Part shown: positions 17,801 to 26,677 of the stretch, in pieces | How positions within the stretch are numbered: position 1 is the stretch's first letter | How the letters are laid out: each line of letters begins with the position of its first letter | Origin: Parashewanella spongiae | GTDB taxonomy: Bacteria > Pseudomonadota > Gammaproteobacteria > Enterobacterales > Shewanellaceae | NCBI RefSeq assembly: GCF_004358345.1 | Contig: NZ_CP037952.1 | Coordinates: forward strand, 496,001 to 560,000 | DNA length: 64,000 nucleotides | Reading direction: 5' to 3' | Program-made: the position numbers and the translations under genes | The notes under the pieces: generated by a model | What the model was told of the DNA's origin: nothing | The model's input: only the letters and a program-made list of their open reading frames with translations | Databases searched by the model: none

Positions 17801-18392
17801 ACTGTTGAGATAAGTCTGATTGTAACTGCTCAGTGTAACCAGTATGTTCTGCAACTAAGGTAATATTGGCTCTTGCAATTTGATTCACTTTAAAGTGTAA
17901 GCTGTCGTCTCCTTGGCAACAAAGTTGCTTAAGTGCAAGGGATTTTGCTGTATCTGAAATATCTTCCGACTGAATTAGCGTATTAATACTTTCTAGCATA
18001 ACAAGGATGGTTTGAGTGTCGTAAAGGCTCTCGACAATAGGCTCTTTGGCGACACCTTGTTGGTTCATTAACCTTATCATCAAGACTTGTAGAGAATCAG
18101 TGACAGAAGTATTCACATCGGTTGTGAGTTGGCTGAGCACCTCATTACTTCTTACGTATCTGAGCAAATCTTCAAACAGTTTTTGAGTATATTCAACGAT
18201 GGGTAACTCAGGATTATGATTATTGTATGTGCTATTGCCATATGTTGTGGTGTCAGTAGCATGGGAGTCAGTTCGAGATGAGGGGGCTGCCTTAGCGCTG
18301 TACGGTGGTGGATTCAAAGGAGGAGTTAAATTCTGCATCTGGTAGGACTGTTCAGGAAAGGCTAGTTTTCCCGCCATTGACGAAGCTGACAT
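14868..18392 (-). CDS. Large ankyrin-repeat protein, paralogue 2
   Basis: This 1,174-residue protein lies 177 bp upstream of its paralogue and in the same orientation, so the pair is a tandem duplication that has diverged. The N-terminus is Pro/Ser/Thr-rich (LTPPLNPPPYSAKAAPSS), followed by the shared domain (EYTQKLFEDLLRYV, LALKQLCC, HFKVNQIARANITLV, QIHYCLAQNILARR). The ankyrin part spans roughly 660-1165, for instance GFYPLHYAAVYKNNIKAF, HWFTPMHAAISHENLDTI, NSLTLAALYGHTDLVKSLM and NGLTALHFALVLKQVNHA. The C-terminal domain repeats SGHHHLIPILAK. A cytosolic or exported interaction protein is likely; the partner is unknown. Confidence 0.85.
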   Translation of the reverse strand: MSASSMAGKLAFPEQSYQMQNLTPPLNPPPYSAKAAPSSRTDSHATDTTTYGNSTYNNHNPELPIVEYTQKLFEDLLRYVRSNEVLSQLTTDVNTSVTDSLQVLMIRLMNQQGVAKEPIVESLYDTQTILVMLESINTLIQSEDISDTAKSLALKQLCCQGDDSLHFKVNQIARANITLVAEHTGYTEQLQSDLSQQFLESWITYVNFKLPSISTVNGLELALKEELGINISISETSQLVCKQEGFSEKTDISDNEKCDSKALPRRSLTLEQREFLTYMRNRISPVEILRLLASEIKNKPEVCKNLDLTIFGCKAYPAPKIKKAQLATPPISAALLTMPQWSKKTASEPHSYQHCKTTDLDTYKIRFPTSMKQLAMPAPFCFTGSLTESSSNKVTVSTSAQRVFSDLSESQIHYCLAQNILARRANFSEIVKVSNMDLGFSPKVCGLGNLYYCLAGPSTPSVPEEFTIEMLSYIDLQSLPEDVAIAFLAGALKKVDDKPTLEKFLSNSQLLTKGFDLAVEDALSLIIGKHLNQLERQKKISIEDIKSFISNSKEKMVIFFLTNACSKLQTQKAELVRVTAIFQCHKLGFIKPPHTHGLNLSVITSSLLSHLTPEIINIIFTPEQLDQRFYHYCQNKNFALNKNKTQEEEHDVIAAMRKLLESGANCQAKYESGFDKGYQETSLITAIRHRNYKALQVIIEHKKVHSIASIPSSRGFYPLHYAAVYKNNIKAFILLVNAGEDINQCRNGHWFTPMHAAISHENLDTIKYIFTLPSFNKDNTVLVQRKTEMQPLPLTHYAAEIGSVEALKFFISEAGVPEQLDLPFGEHQFTPYLHSIAANQPRCMKILESAGAKTNSVIMYKGGKYNSLTLAALYGHTDLVKSLMNAEWSSNKRKQSALIAAVESQNEEVLKQIINQLPTNLVIPRINDGERLYCYVARHESLQHLLPILQTMPNLGLSHHPHSDLAIAKMLPATRKQNIASLYDAVAKGDLEATEKLLATLTKPISLAETNSEGKHILQVAIDSGHHHLIPILAKNKDVPKNIICQQRPEASYPILHYVQVDLSSASQPSNKVSLEHFQILVSHCSKGQLNKRAIPGPKLDSSENGLTALHFALVLKQVNHAMVLIQAGADKHLSVNYTSAAFVDCKHKTPLQIAHKECLSCDDYFDLIKLLTS

Positions 18393-18599
18393 TTATTTAC
18401 CCTCAAGATAAAATTTAAACGCTAATACCTGTGAAGGCATAATATCGGGATGCACTAAGAGAAAGTAAGTGAATTATTGTTAATATAAAATGCTGACCGA
18501 TGGTGCTCATTTGATTGATGAATATGACGTGTTAGAGTGCGTTCTCAGTGAGTCATTTTCATTTTTTATCGTTAAAAACGGGCAAAACCAAGGATTGAA

Positions 18600-18750
18600 C
18601 CTAAATAAATCGGTTGAACGCACAATTTAACTTTAATTCATTGAAATTAAGTACAAAAATGAATAACCCGAATTCACCTGTCAAGTGAGTGCTGAACATT
18701 CATATACTTGCCAAAATCACCACTAGCTGTGTTATAAATTTTGCAAGTAG
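18600..18750 (+). repeat. MITE family Q, left part
   Basis: It begins CCTAAATAAATCGGTTGAAC and continues through TCAAGTGAGTGCTGAACATT to TTTTGCAAGTAG, as in the copies at 3976-4174 and 63775. At GCAAGTAG it changes abruptly into family R sequence. Confidence 0.82.
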
Positions 18751-18851
18751 AACCGAAGTAACGACAGTTTTGTTTGTCGATTGCACTAATTTAGCCTGCA
18801 TAAAAGAACCAATTTATCGCTGCAAAAATAATCACAAAAGTTCAACACACC
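18751..18851 (+). repeat. MITE family R, decayed right-end fragment
   Basis: GAAGTAACGACAGTTTTGTT, then GCATAAAAGAACCAATTTATCG and CTGCAAAAATAATCAC correspond to 61057-61158 of the full copy, with substitutions and an ~8-bp internal deletion. The terminus is degenerate (GTTCAACACACC against GATCAACAGACCC). It is fused to the family Q fragment before it and ends 21 bp from the transporter stop codon. Confidence 0.75.
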
Positions 18852-18872
18852 AAGTATGACTTTGGCTCAAGG

Positions 18873-20447
18873 CTAATGTACATCATGCATCCATCGCTTA
18901 AGCATTGGCGAAATTAATAAGGTCGCCACAGCACCTGAAATCGCAATCCAAGTAATGTCGCTATAAAGTAATGCAAATGTCTGTAACTGTTGATGATTGG
19001 ATATCCCGCCCTCAATGACTTCTGCACTGGGTACAGCCGCACTGCCAGCCAGCCACGCAGCAATATATTCAGCAATCGCTGAGCCTAAAAACCACAAACC
19101 AAGCATGAGTCCAACAATTCTAGGGGCCGAAAGTTTTGTGATCATGGATAAACCAATGGGAGAAATAAATAGCTCTCCAGAAGTATGTAGTAAGTAGGCA
19201 AGAACTAACCAATAAAGTGCAACTTGTCCTTGCTCGTCAGCAAACTTAATACCCAGAACGAGTAAATAAAAACCTAATCCGACTTGAGCTAAGCCTAAAG
19301 CAAATTTGATTGGCGTGCTGGGTTCACGCTTTCGTTGCACCAGAATTTTCCACCCATAAGCAAAAATTGGCGCAAGTATAATGATAAAAATGGCATTTAA
19401 AGATTGCAAAATAGGCGCTGGGATCTCCATGCCAAAAACGACTCTATTAACAACCCGATCCGCAAACAGATTCATCGAGCTACCTGACTGCAAAAAGCAT
19501 AAAAAGAATACCGTCGACATCATGGTTAAACTCACGGCAGCATAGAGTTTTTGTTTGACAGAACTTGACACTTCGTTGATACAGAACCAAATCAACCAGA
19601 CTGAGATGGCGACAAGTGTAAATCCTAAAATGCCCGCAACAATTTGGTGGTTACCAACAATGAGTGCAACAACGCCGACTAATACTAGACTGGTAAGGTA
19701 AATAATGTGCTCAATAGAAAAAACGCTGACAATTGGCTTTTTCAAATTGATTAAATCGGGGGCGTCGGCGTGACCTTTTAATAAAGGCTGCCCAAGTAAA
19801 AACACAATTAAACCAAATAACATCCCTATGCCAGCCAAACCGAATCCATAAGGCCAACCATAGACTCGTCCCACATATCCACAGAGGATTGCAGCTAAGG
19901 CAGCACCTAAATTAATGCCCATATAAAAGATGGTAAAACCAGCATCTTTTCGAGGATCATTAACATGGTAAAGCTTACCGACAATGCCTGAAATATTAGG
20001 TTTGAGAAAACCGACACCTACTATGATAAATGCCAAAGAAACATAGAATATAGGCAGGGTTTGGCTTTGAACTAACTCACCATTATCAGTGTAATAGGAA
20101 GGTGTTCCTTCAAATGCCATACCCAAGTGTCCAACGCACAGTAAAACGGCTCCGAAGGTGACTGCGCGTTTGCTGCCTAAATATTTATCGGCCAAAAGCC
20201 CTCCAAGAATAGGAAAGGCATAGACGAGCGCAAAGTAATTACCAAAAATATTAGTCGCTTGTACGTCACTGAATAGAAAGTGCTCAGTGAGATAAAAAAT
20301 CAATAGAGCTTTTAATCCGTAAAAACTAAAGCGCTCCCACATTTCTGTAAAAAAACAGACATACAGTCCTTTGGGATGAGAGCTGGACAGGGGGAGCGCA
20401 TCAGTGGATTCATTGTCTAAGTCATGAGTAGCGATTTGATTATCCAT
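18873..20447 (-). CDS. POT/PTR-family proton-dependent oligopeptide transporter
   Basis: This 524-residue inner-membrane symporter has at least 12 hydrophobic helices. The N-terminal signature CFFTEMWERFSFYGLKALL contains the ExxER proton-coupling motif on helix 1. The PTR2 signature regions are GGLLADKYLGSKRAVTFGA and FTIFYMGINLGAALAAIL. ELFISPIGLSMITKLSAPRI in the C-terminal half is also typical. It takes up di- and tripeptides with protons. The gene is divergent from a CadC-like regulator (184-bp gap), which is the obvious candidate for its control. The exact subtype (DtpA/B/C/D) cannot be fixed, so no symbol is given. Confidence 0.93.
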   Translation of the reverse strand: MDNQIATHDLDNESTDALPLSSSHPKGLYVCFFTEMWERFSFYGLKALLIFYLTEHFLFSDVQATNIFGNYFALVYAFPILGGLLADKYLGSKRAVTFGAVLLCVGHLGMAFEGTPSYYTDNGELVQSQTLPIFYVSLAFIIVGVGFLKPNISGIVGKLYHVNDPRKDAGFTIFYMGINLGAALAAILCGYVGRVYGWPYGFGLAGIGMLFGLIVFLLGQPLLKGHADAPDLINLKKPIVSVFSIEHIIYLTSLVLVGVVALIVGNHQIVAGILGFTLVAISVWLIWFCINEVSSSVKQKLYAAVSLTMMSTVFFLCFLQSGSSMNLFADRVVNRVVFGMEIPAPILQSLNAIFIIILAPIFAYGWKILVQRKREPSTPIKFALGLAQVGLGFYLLVLGIKFADEQGQVALYWLVLAYLLHTSGELFISPIGLSMITKLSAPRIVGLMLGLWFLGSAIAEYIAAWLAGSAAVPSAEVIEGGISNHQQLQTFALLYSDITWIAISGAVATLLISPMLKRWMHDVH

Positions 20448-20631
20448 AAATACATTCTTATCAGTGATGAAGGAATTTCAAGCTTATATTCCTGCCAGAA
20501 TACTTGGTTGAAGCTAGGGTGAAGTGATCGGGAATACTTGGTGAAGGACGATGAAAAGACTTGTTTGTTGGTGAAGATTGAGTAAATTGGTCATTTATAA
20601 GAGTTAAACGCATTTCAAGGATGAGGCTAAG

Positions 20632-22227
20632 ATGAATACACGTTATCAATTTGCTGACATAGTATTAGACACTCGCCTTGGTTGTGTGAAACAACAAACA
20701 CGAGAAATTGCACTACCTTGGCTTAGTTACCAATTGTTGTGCGTGTTGTGTAAAGCGGCACCGGCCATTGTTTCCCAGCAAACCATAATGGACGAAGTGT
20801 GGGGTGATACTGTTGTTGGCGATGAAACCCTTAAACAACGCATAAAATTGTTGCGAAAGTCACTCGGTGATGATGCCACCAACCCAAAATACATTGAAGC
20901 GATAAGAGGTCGAGGATATCGGATTAAACCTGATGTCGTTTCAACGCCATCTATAGACAGCAAGGTCAATGCGTTCGAGCTCACGACGGACTCTTATTCG
21001 CTATCACAGCAACGCAGTTACCCTTATTACTGGAAAGTGTCATCGACGATATTGTTCGGATGCTTAGTGTGTTTTTCTGTCGGTGGTTTTATTTATGATC
21101 GCTGGATAGGTACTGTAAGTGAACAACAGCAAGTAGTAGATAAAGGCTTTGCCGAAAAGCTATATCAAAAAGGCTTAGATTATTACTATCGATACCGTGC
21201 AGAGGATAACCTTCACGCGATAAAACTGTTCCAGTCGGTTATTGAACTTGAGCCTGAAAATGCCAAAGCGTATGCTGCACTAGCCGATGCTTATAGCCAA
21301 GGTGTATTCCAATTCAATGGCGGTGAAACATGGAAACAACTGGCGATTGATAATGCATATCGAGCAATTTCAATTGATCCTGACTTGGCTGTCGGCTATA
21401 AAGCGCTTGGGCTGGCGTATTACAATAAAAATTGGTTATCTAAAGCGGCTAGTGCGACGAAAAAGTCACTGCAAAAGCGCTCTGATTATTCAGAAGCTAT
21501 GTCTAATTTAGGTTACATTTATCGTGAAATGGGGCAACTTGCTCTGTCATTAAAATGGACAGAAAAAGCGCTTAATATGCAACCTACTACTAGCGTTAGT
21601 TTAGTGCATAAAGGCTTATCTTTAACGGCATTAGGTAATTATGAACAAGCCAAAGTGGTGTTATCAAAAGCACAGCAACTTCAACCAGATTCAGATTTAG
21701 CAAACGATGCCATTGGGCAATGGTTATTGGCGCAAGGGTTGTATCATCAGTCCTCGAAATACTATCAACAGCAGGTGAATGCCTACCCTAAAACCAGTGT
21801 TTTTTTGGCAGGTTTGGTGCTTAGTCAATTGTATTTAGGTAATCAATCAAGCCTCGAACAAAATGCAGAAAAGTTAGCGTTAAGTGAAAACCCACAGCAT
21901 GCATTACAAGGAAAATTGGTACTGCATGTATTCGGCTTAATGCAGGAAGAAGGTAGTGAAGCGTTATTGATAAAGCTTCATCAACACCAGCAACAAGGCT
22001 CAGATAAGCCCATTGACAGTTGGATGTTGGCACAAATTTATGCAGCAAATCATTTTCCTAATAAAAGCATTCGTTATTTAGCCCAAGCCATCAATCAAGG
22101 CTGGCGAGATGTGCATGCCATCAATCATCATCCGAGTTTTAAGCTGTTGAAAGAAAACAGGCAACTTAGGAAACTTGTGTCTGAAATTGAGTCACTAAAA
22201 ACTAAGGAAAATCAAGCAACGTTTTAA
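20632..22227 (+). CDS. CadC-like membrane transcriptional regulator with TPR domain
   Basis: This 531-residue protein has three parts. Residues ~1-105 are an OmpR/PhoB-type winged helix without a receiver domain (ALPWLSYQLLCVLCKAAP, IMDEVWGDTVVGDETLKQRI, LRKSLGDD and YIEAIRGRGYRIKPD). A transmembrane helix lies at ~137-157 (STILFGCLVCFSVGGFIY). The periplasmic part carries tetratricopeptide repeats, for example AVGYKALGLAYYNKNWLSKA and AMSNLGYIYREMGQLALSL. As in CadC and ToxR, DNA binding and sensing are on opposite sides of the membrane. The divergent peptide transporter is a likely target, the TPR part perhaps sensing a periplasmic partner. That link rests on position only. Confidence 0.88.
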   Translation: MNTRYQFADIVLDTRLGCVKQQTREIALPWLSYQLLCVLCKAAPAIVSQQTIMDEVWGDTVVGDETLKQRIKLLRKSLGDDATNPKYIEAIRGRGYRIKPDVVSTPSIDSKVNAFELTTDSYSLSQQRSYPYYWKVSSTILFGCLVCFSVGGFIYDRWIGTVSEQQQVVDKGFAEKLYQKGLDYYYRYRAEDNLHAIKLFQSVIELEPENAKAYAALADAYSQGVFQFNGGETWKQLAIDNAYRAISIDPDLAVGYKALGLAYYNKNWLSKAASATKKSLQKRSDYSEAMSNLGYIYREMGQLALSLKWTEKALNMQPTTSVSLVHKGLSLTALGNYEQAKVVLSKAQQLQPDSDLANDAIGQWLLAQGLYHQSSKYYQQQVNAYPKTSVFLAGLVLSQLYLGNQSSLEQNAEKLALSENPQHALQGKLVLHVFGLMQEEGSEALLIKLHQHQQQGSDKPIDSWMLAQIYAANHFPNKSIRYLAQAINQGWRDVHAINHHPSFKLLKENRQLRKLVSEIESLKTKENQATF

Positions 22228-22276
22228 AGTAAACCATGTTTAATAAATATTTAATGATTAGATGGTTTTTTTTAAA

Positions 22277-22306
22277 TTAATTAATTAATTAATTAATTAA
22301 TTAATT
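22277..22306. repeat. (TTAA)7 tetranucleotide tract
   Basis: Seven perfect TTAA units plus TT lie 143 bp upstream of ATG 22450. Tetranucleotide tracts of this length can slip during replication. Between a promoter and a gene, a length change can alter expression, but no promoter can be assigned here with confidence. Confidence 0.9.
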
Positions 22307-22449
22307 GTTTAGTAATGGAAATATTGTAAATGAAGTGTATTTGTACATTCATTTTCGAGCAGTTTTAAATAAAATAAACACGAGTGCGTTTGGGAAGTTT
22401 CAATATCGTGGTAGCTTTTTATTAAATCAACTTATTGATTGGAAAAGTT

Positions 22450-24063
22450 ATGTCAATTTCAGAAGGGGCAAGTTTAAGACCACAATTTGGTGGTTTGCAA
22501 CGAGCGAGCCAGCGAAAAAACCAATATGATAGGCTAGAACCATTACCTCAAAATGCCGAAAAAGAAACCGTATTTTTTGCTCGAGATGGAGTAAAGATTG
22601 GCAAACGGTTTCAAGTGTTATCCCCTGCAGGAAGCATAAATAGAACAGGTCGCTTTCATTCTCCTTTAGGTAATCAACATCAACAGCAACACCATCTACA
22701 TAAAGCAGCACCTCCTCAGGAGCAGTCAACAATTCCTTTTCGACGAGATTGGACTCATCAGAGCTTACCTGCTAGTAGGAGGTTGGCTGTTCTTAAAATG
22801 GAATCCACTGATGGAGGCATACATAGAACAGGTAGCTTTAATTCTCCCTTACGTAATCAACACCAAAACCATCAGCTAAAAGCAGAGCCTCCTCAAGACC
22901 AGTTAACAATTCCTGTTCTACGAGATGGAACTCATCAGCATCCATCGATGGATGGGCATCTTATACCGCAGACAGCTGACAGCATTATTACGACTACAAA
23001 GCCGGAAAAAAAAGGTATCTTAAGAGTTAAAACGAATGAACAAGTCGACAGATATACGTATCAACAAATACTGCCTCGCTTTAAAACAAAATCTAATAAA
23101 ACTGTTCATTGGCCAGATCAGCAACAAGAAAAACCAAGACCATTGAGTTCAAGCTTTTCTGAAGATCAGTTAAATAAGTTGGGAGTGGAAAAAGAAAACA
23201 AAACAAGTGATTTTGTACAGCAAAATGATAAGCCGATAAAAGACGAGGTTGTTGAAGTTGATAACCCAGTTGAAAGCACTGATGAGCTGCTCTTAGAAGA
23301 TGTGAAACAGCTTGTTATAGAGCAACTTCATTATGCTATAGATGATAAAAGCAAAGAGACTGTCAAAAAGCTTATAGAACAGGTTAAAGGAAATACTCAA
23401 GTTTCAGTGATAGAAGGCTTGAAAGATGGGATGACCCCATTGCAAAGAGCATGTGAAACTGACTTGGTCGAAGTTGCGGCGTTACTCGTTACATATGGGG
23501 CAGAAGTAAACACTTGTAATAAAGTCGCTATGCCAATAGCGTTGGCTTACCAAGCGATGAATACTGAGATGTGTGCAGGATTGATTGTTGCTGGCTCGAA
23601 ATTACCACCTGCGATTTCTGCTTACGATATATTGCAGTTGATAATTAATGCAGATGATGCCGATGCTCTAGAAAGCATGTTAAATGCAACGACCCTTCCA
23701 GCTGAGTCGATTTATAATTTAGATAGTATGAGCGATTATGTTAAGCTTTTGAAAGCAGCATTAAGGGATGAGAAACTCGAATGCGCAGCCGTATTAATAT
23801 CTTTCGGTGTTGAATATCAGCAATCTTTCCCAAACGTTCCATTAGCATTTGCAGCTGAACATAATTGCCTTGGGTTAGCTTACGAGTTGTGTTGGCAAGG
23901 AGAGGTGTTTACCAGTGCCGAATCTTGTGTGTATATTAAGTTAATGAAACTTGCTATAGAAGTTCAAGATAGGGATTATATAGAAGCATTTGAACAACAG
24001 CTTGTTAAGAGTTCAAGCTTAAAGAAGTGGAACTCTATTCGAAGAAAAAGTTTATACAATTAG
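22450..24063 (+). CDS. Ankyrin-like repeat protein with internal N-terminal duplication
   Basis: This 537-residue protein starts at ATG 22450 after GGAAAAG; a TTG at 22435 is less likely. Residues ~45-165 contain two imperfect copies of one module: SINRTGRFHSPLGNQHQ...PPQEQSTIPFRRDWTHQ, then GIHRTGSFNSPLRNQHQ...PPQDQLTIPVLRDGTHQ. A charged linker follows. Near 325-375 lies an ankyrin-type pair (DGMTPLQRACETDLVEVAAL then LVTYGAEVN), and the remainder is helical with repeats of similar period. No signal or membrane segment is seen. It resembles effector-type scaffold proteins, but function is unknown. The (TTAA)7 tract upstream suggests variable expression. Confidence 0.8.
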   Translation: MSISEGASLRPQFGGLQRASQRKNQYDRLEPLPQNAEKETVFFARDGVKIGKRFQVLSPAGSINRTGRFHSPLGNQHQQQHHLHKAAPPQEQSTIPFRRDWTHQSLPASRRLAVLKMESTDGGIHRTGSFNSPLRNQHQNHQLKAEPPQDQLTIPVLRDGTHQHPSMDGHLIPQTADSIITTTKPEKKGILRVKTNEQVDRYTYQQILPRFKTKSNKTVHWPDQQQEKPRPLSSSFSEDQLNKLGVEKENKTSDFVQQNDKPIKDEVVEVDNPVESTDELLLEDVKQLVIEQLHYAIDDKSKETVKKLIEQVKGNTQVSVIEGLKDGMTPLQRACETDLVEVAALLVTYGAEVNTCNKVAMPIALAYQAMNTEMCAGLIVAGSKLPPAISAYDILQLIINADDADALESMLNATTLPAESIYNLDSMSDYVKLLKAALRDEKLECAAVLISFGVEYQQSFPNVPLAFAAEHNCLGLAYELCWQGEVFTSAESCVYIKLMKLAIEVQDRDYIEAFEQQLVKSSSLKKWNSIRRKSLYN

Positions 24064-24289
24064 AAAAGATTAAAGCATCGAAGCTTTTAAGTTTAAAATC
24101 AACAATAGATATTGATACATAAAATTTCTCTATACCCACAATGCCTAGCCAACATTAAGATATTTTAGTTAGAGTTGGCTTGCTAACGGCTAAATATGGG
24201 GCTTTTTTGTAAACATCGAGTCAGCCATTTACTGAATCAAATAAAACTGAAACTTTTGTATCACTATGTAGCAGGTAATTGGGTGTGCC

Positions 24290-24706
24290 TCATTCAGATA
24301 AAAGGTTCTGAGGTAGTACTTGCCAAGGATCTAAATCGAATTGCATTTGTGATGTTACCTCGACTCCTTTTTTGTCGGTATAGTAAATTATGTGTCCAAA
24401 TGCGGCTGCCTTTTGATAGTCTAGGGTGAAATATTCAATTCTTGAACGTTTGTTTAATGTCACTTCTTTAATTTTTTCGACACCCTCAAATTTTCCGAAA
24501 ACATTTTCAATACTGTGCAGCGCATCAACATTTTGTTTCACATCGGTAGAATCATTAAATGATGATTTTTCAAGCAGAGTGAGTATGAACTTTTCAGCGC
24601 CAGAGGATTTGTATTGTTGTGCCGCCTTCAACAGAATTGAATCCGTTTCTGCTGAATTGACACTAAAGGATAATGATATCAAGACTGAAATTATTAATTT
24701 ATGCAT
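24290..24706 (-). CDS. Small exported protein, unrecognised
   Basis: This 138-residue protein has a clear Sec signal peptide (HKLIISVLISLSFSVNSAET, cleavage after NSA). The mature part is mostly helical at first (LLKAAQQYKSSGAEKFILTL) and ends in beta-rich sequence (SRIEYFTLDYQKAAAFGHII, then TSQMQFDLDPWQVLPQ). This suggests a periplasmic protein of about 13 kDa with an NTF2-like or similar compact fold. I do not recognise the family. It lies alone between the ankyrin-like gene and the insertion sequence. Confidence 0.7.
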   Translation of the reverse strand: MHKLIISVLISLSFSVNSAETDSILLKAAQQYKSSGAEKFILTLLEKSSFNDSTDVKQNVDALHSIENVFGKFEGVEKIKEVTLNKRSRIEYFTLDYQKAAAFGHIIYYTDKKGVEVTSQMQFDLDPWQVLPQNLLSE

Positions 24707-25037
24707 GACTTAAAACTCTTTATTCAATTGACTTCAGTAACCTTAAACCTATCTACCTTACTAATCACTGAATTTTTTTTGTTGAGATTGTGCCAGATTC
24801 AGTTGGCTGACTCATTTTTGCCTCAAAGCTTCACAGGCTATATCACTTAAATTCACAGCATTTCCGTCATTCCAGCGAAGGCTGGAATCCAGTGCCTTTG
24901 TAAATTCAAAGAAATTAACCGATAACGATAGCAGCTAGAAAAGTCGCTAGATACCCGACTAAAGCATTCGGGTATGACGGTATTGGTATCATTTAGGTTA
25001 CCGAAAACCTGACACGTTTCTGCCCTTAAAACCATTT
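24707..25037. other. Intergenic region with palindromic repeat
   Basis: It contains a GTCATTCC-type palindromic repeat (24864-24982) and the left flank of the ISKra4-type element. No gene is visible. Confidence 0.7.
24864..24982. repeat. Dispersed palindromic repeat family T (GTCATTCC type), copy 1
   Basis: It begins CCGTCATTCCAGCGAAGGCT and ends ACTAAAGCATTCGGGTATGACGG, so the outer parts GTCAT and ATGAC pair. Each half carries its own small hairpin (TTCCAGC/GCTGGAA; CCCGA/TCGGG). The same arrangement occurs at 59458-59580 and, with a MITE inside, at 31250-31555; partial copies lie at 41937 and 55589. Confidence 0.78.
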
Positions 25038-26677
25038 GGGTGTAGATCTTTTAGATCGACGAAAAGCATGAAAAGATCATTAATTATCAATTGGATGGGT
25101 TTAATAAATGGTGCGAAAGGAGCAATTTTATAGTACTTATCAGTTTCCACACACAACAAGTATATAAAAAGGCTCCTTTCATGAAACTAGCATACTCAAA
25201 CTCACTCGAATTTTCATTCTTTTCTGAAGCCAAATTGAAATTTGAGCGTATTATTTCGCACCTCGAAGACAAACAAGTTAAGCAAGAGAGCCATGGAGAA
25301 GTTGAAGCCTATATCGATACCGAAGGAACTGAGTTGTTGCGGTGTTTATTGCAGGGTTTCTTAGATATCAAAACCGCTGAAGAGCCCCGTCAGCAAGTTT
25401 GTTCCAACCGTGACATTGCATTGAATCATTTGAAAAATAACTGCAAACGAAATTTAGAAAGTTTATTTGGTACCGTAACGATGCATCGAAAAGGTTACAG
25501 TCAACGTCGGTGTGATAACGTGTTTCCAATGGATGGTGAGCTGAATCTTTCGAAAGACAAATACTCTGATGGTGTACGCCTAAGACTCGCTACAGAAGCA
25601 GTCCAAGGCTCATATGATGATGCAGTAAGCTCAATAGATACCACCACAGATGCGCACGTGCCCAAGCGACAAGCAAGGCAAATTGTGCAGGATATTGCAC
25701 AAGATTTTGATGGTTTTTATCTCCAGCAGAGATACCTTAAGCCAGAAAACACATCTGATTTACTGGTATTGACTATGGATGGAAAAGGCATCGTTATGCA
25801 ACCTAATAGCTTGAGAGAGGGCACGCAAAAAGCAGTGAAACAACAGAAGCTCAAAGGACGCCTAAGTGCTGGAGAAAAAAAAGACCGCAAACGAATGGCA
25901 GAAGTTGCAGCGGTATACACCACCAAGCCTTTGCATCGTACCCCAGAATCAATCATGTCTAGAAATGATAATTCAAATGTTCGTCCATTACGTGTGCCAC
26001 CAAGAAATAAACGTGTGTGGTCAAGCGTAGAAAGAAGCGCTGCGACTGTGATTGAAGAAGCATTTTTAGAAGCTCTGGAACGAGACCCTACTCAAAGCCG
26101 TCAGTGGGTTGTACTCGTTGATGGTCATCCTCATCAGCTAAAACAAATTTATCGGGTGATGAAGAAACTCAACATCAATGCAACGGTGGTCATGGATTTC
26201 ATCCATGTGCTTGAATATCTCTGGAAAGCGGCGTGGTGCTTATTTGAAAAAGATGATCCAGAAGTCGAAGATTGGATAGAAAAGCGAGCGACTGAAATCT
26301 TACGAGGTAATGCGTCACAAGTAGCAAAATGCCTTGGGATCAGTGCAACAAAACGGAAATTAAAACAACGAGAAGGCATTAATAAGTGCATCGGTTATCT
26401 ATTGAAAAATAAATCAAGATTAGAATACGGTAAAGCGTTAAAGCAAGGTTTCCCAATTGCTAGCGGTGTCATTGAGGGAGCTTGTCGTCATCTGATTAAT
26501 GATAGGTTGGATATCACTGGAGCGAGATGGAGCCTTGAAGGTGCAGAAGCTATATTAAAACTTAGGTCGTTAAGATCGAGTGGTGATATTGAAAAGTATT
26601 GGGAGTATCACAAAAAGCAATCCAAACAGAGGTTATACAGATGTGGATAACTTCGTCGTTTTAAAAGACCCACACCC
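25038..26677 (+). mobile_element. Intact ISKra4-type insertion sequence with 9-bp target duplication
   Basis: The 1,640-bp element is bounded by terminal inverted repeats: GGGTGTAGATCTTTTAGATC then GACGAA at the left, and the reverse complement of GGGTGTGGGTCTTTTAAAAC then GACGAA at the right. AAACCATTT flanks it on both sides (25029-25037 and 26678-26686), a 9-bp target duplication. The single transposase frame is uninterrupted, so it may be active. Confidence 0.93.
25181..26650 (+). CDS. ISKra4-family transposase
   Basis: This 489-residue protein starts at ATG 25181, preceded by AAAAAGG; an upstream in-frame ATG at 25091 would start close to the inverted repeat. Family features are LVLTMDGKGIVMQP (catalytic Asp region), WVVLVDGHPHQLKQIYR with VVMDFIHVLEYLWKAAW after it, and the conserved ending GVIEGACRHLINDRLDITGA then RWSLEGAEAILKLRSLRSSG. 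The Asp, Asp and Glu of a DDE-type site are plausible in these blocks. It cuts and joins the element ends. No frameshift is seen. Confidence 0.93.
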   Translation: MKLAYSNSLEFSFFSEAKLKFERIISHLEDKQVKQESHGEVEAYIDTEGTELLRCLLQGFLDIKTAEEPRQQVCSNRDIALNHLKNNCKRNLESLFGTVTMHRKGYSQRRCDNVFPMDGELNLSKDKYSDGVRLRLATEAVQGSYDDAVSSIDTTTDAHVPKRQARQIVQDIAQDFDGFYLQQRYLKPENTSDLLVLTMDGKGIVMQPNSLREGTQKAVKQQKLKGRLSAGEKKDRKRMAEVAAVYTTKPLHRTPESIMSRNDNSNVRPLRVPPRNKRVWSSVERSAATVIEEAFLEALERDPTQSRQWVVLVDGHPHQLKQIYRVMKKLNINATVVMDFIHVLEYLWKAAWCLFEKDDPEVEDWIEKRATEILRGNASQVAKCLGISATKRKLKQREGINKCIGYLLKNKSRLEYGKALKQGFPIASGVIEGACRHLINDRLDITGARWSLEGAEAILKLRSLRSSGDIEKYWEYHKKQSKQRLYRCG

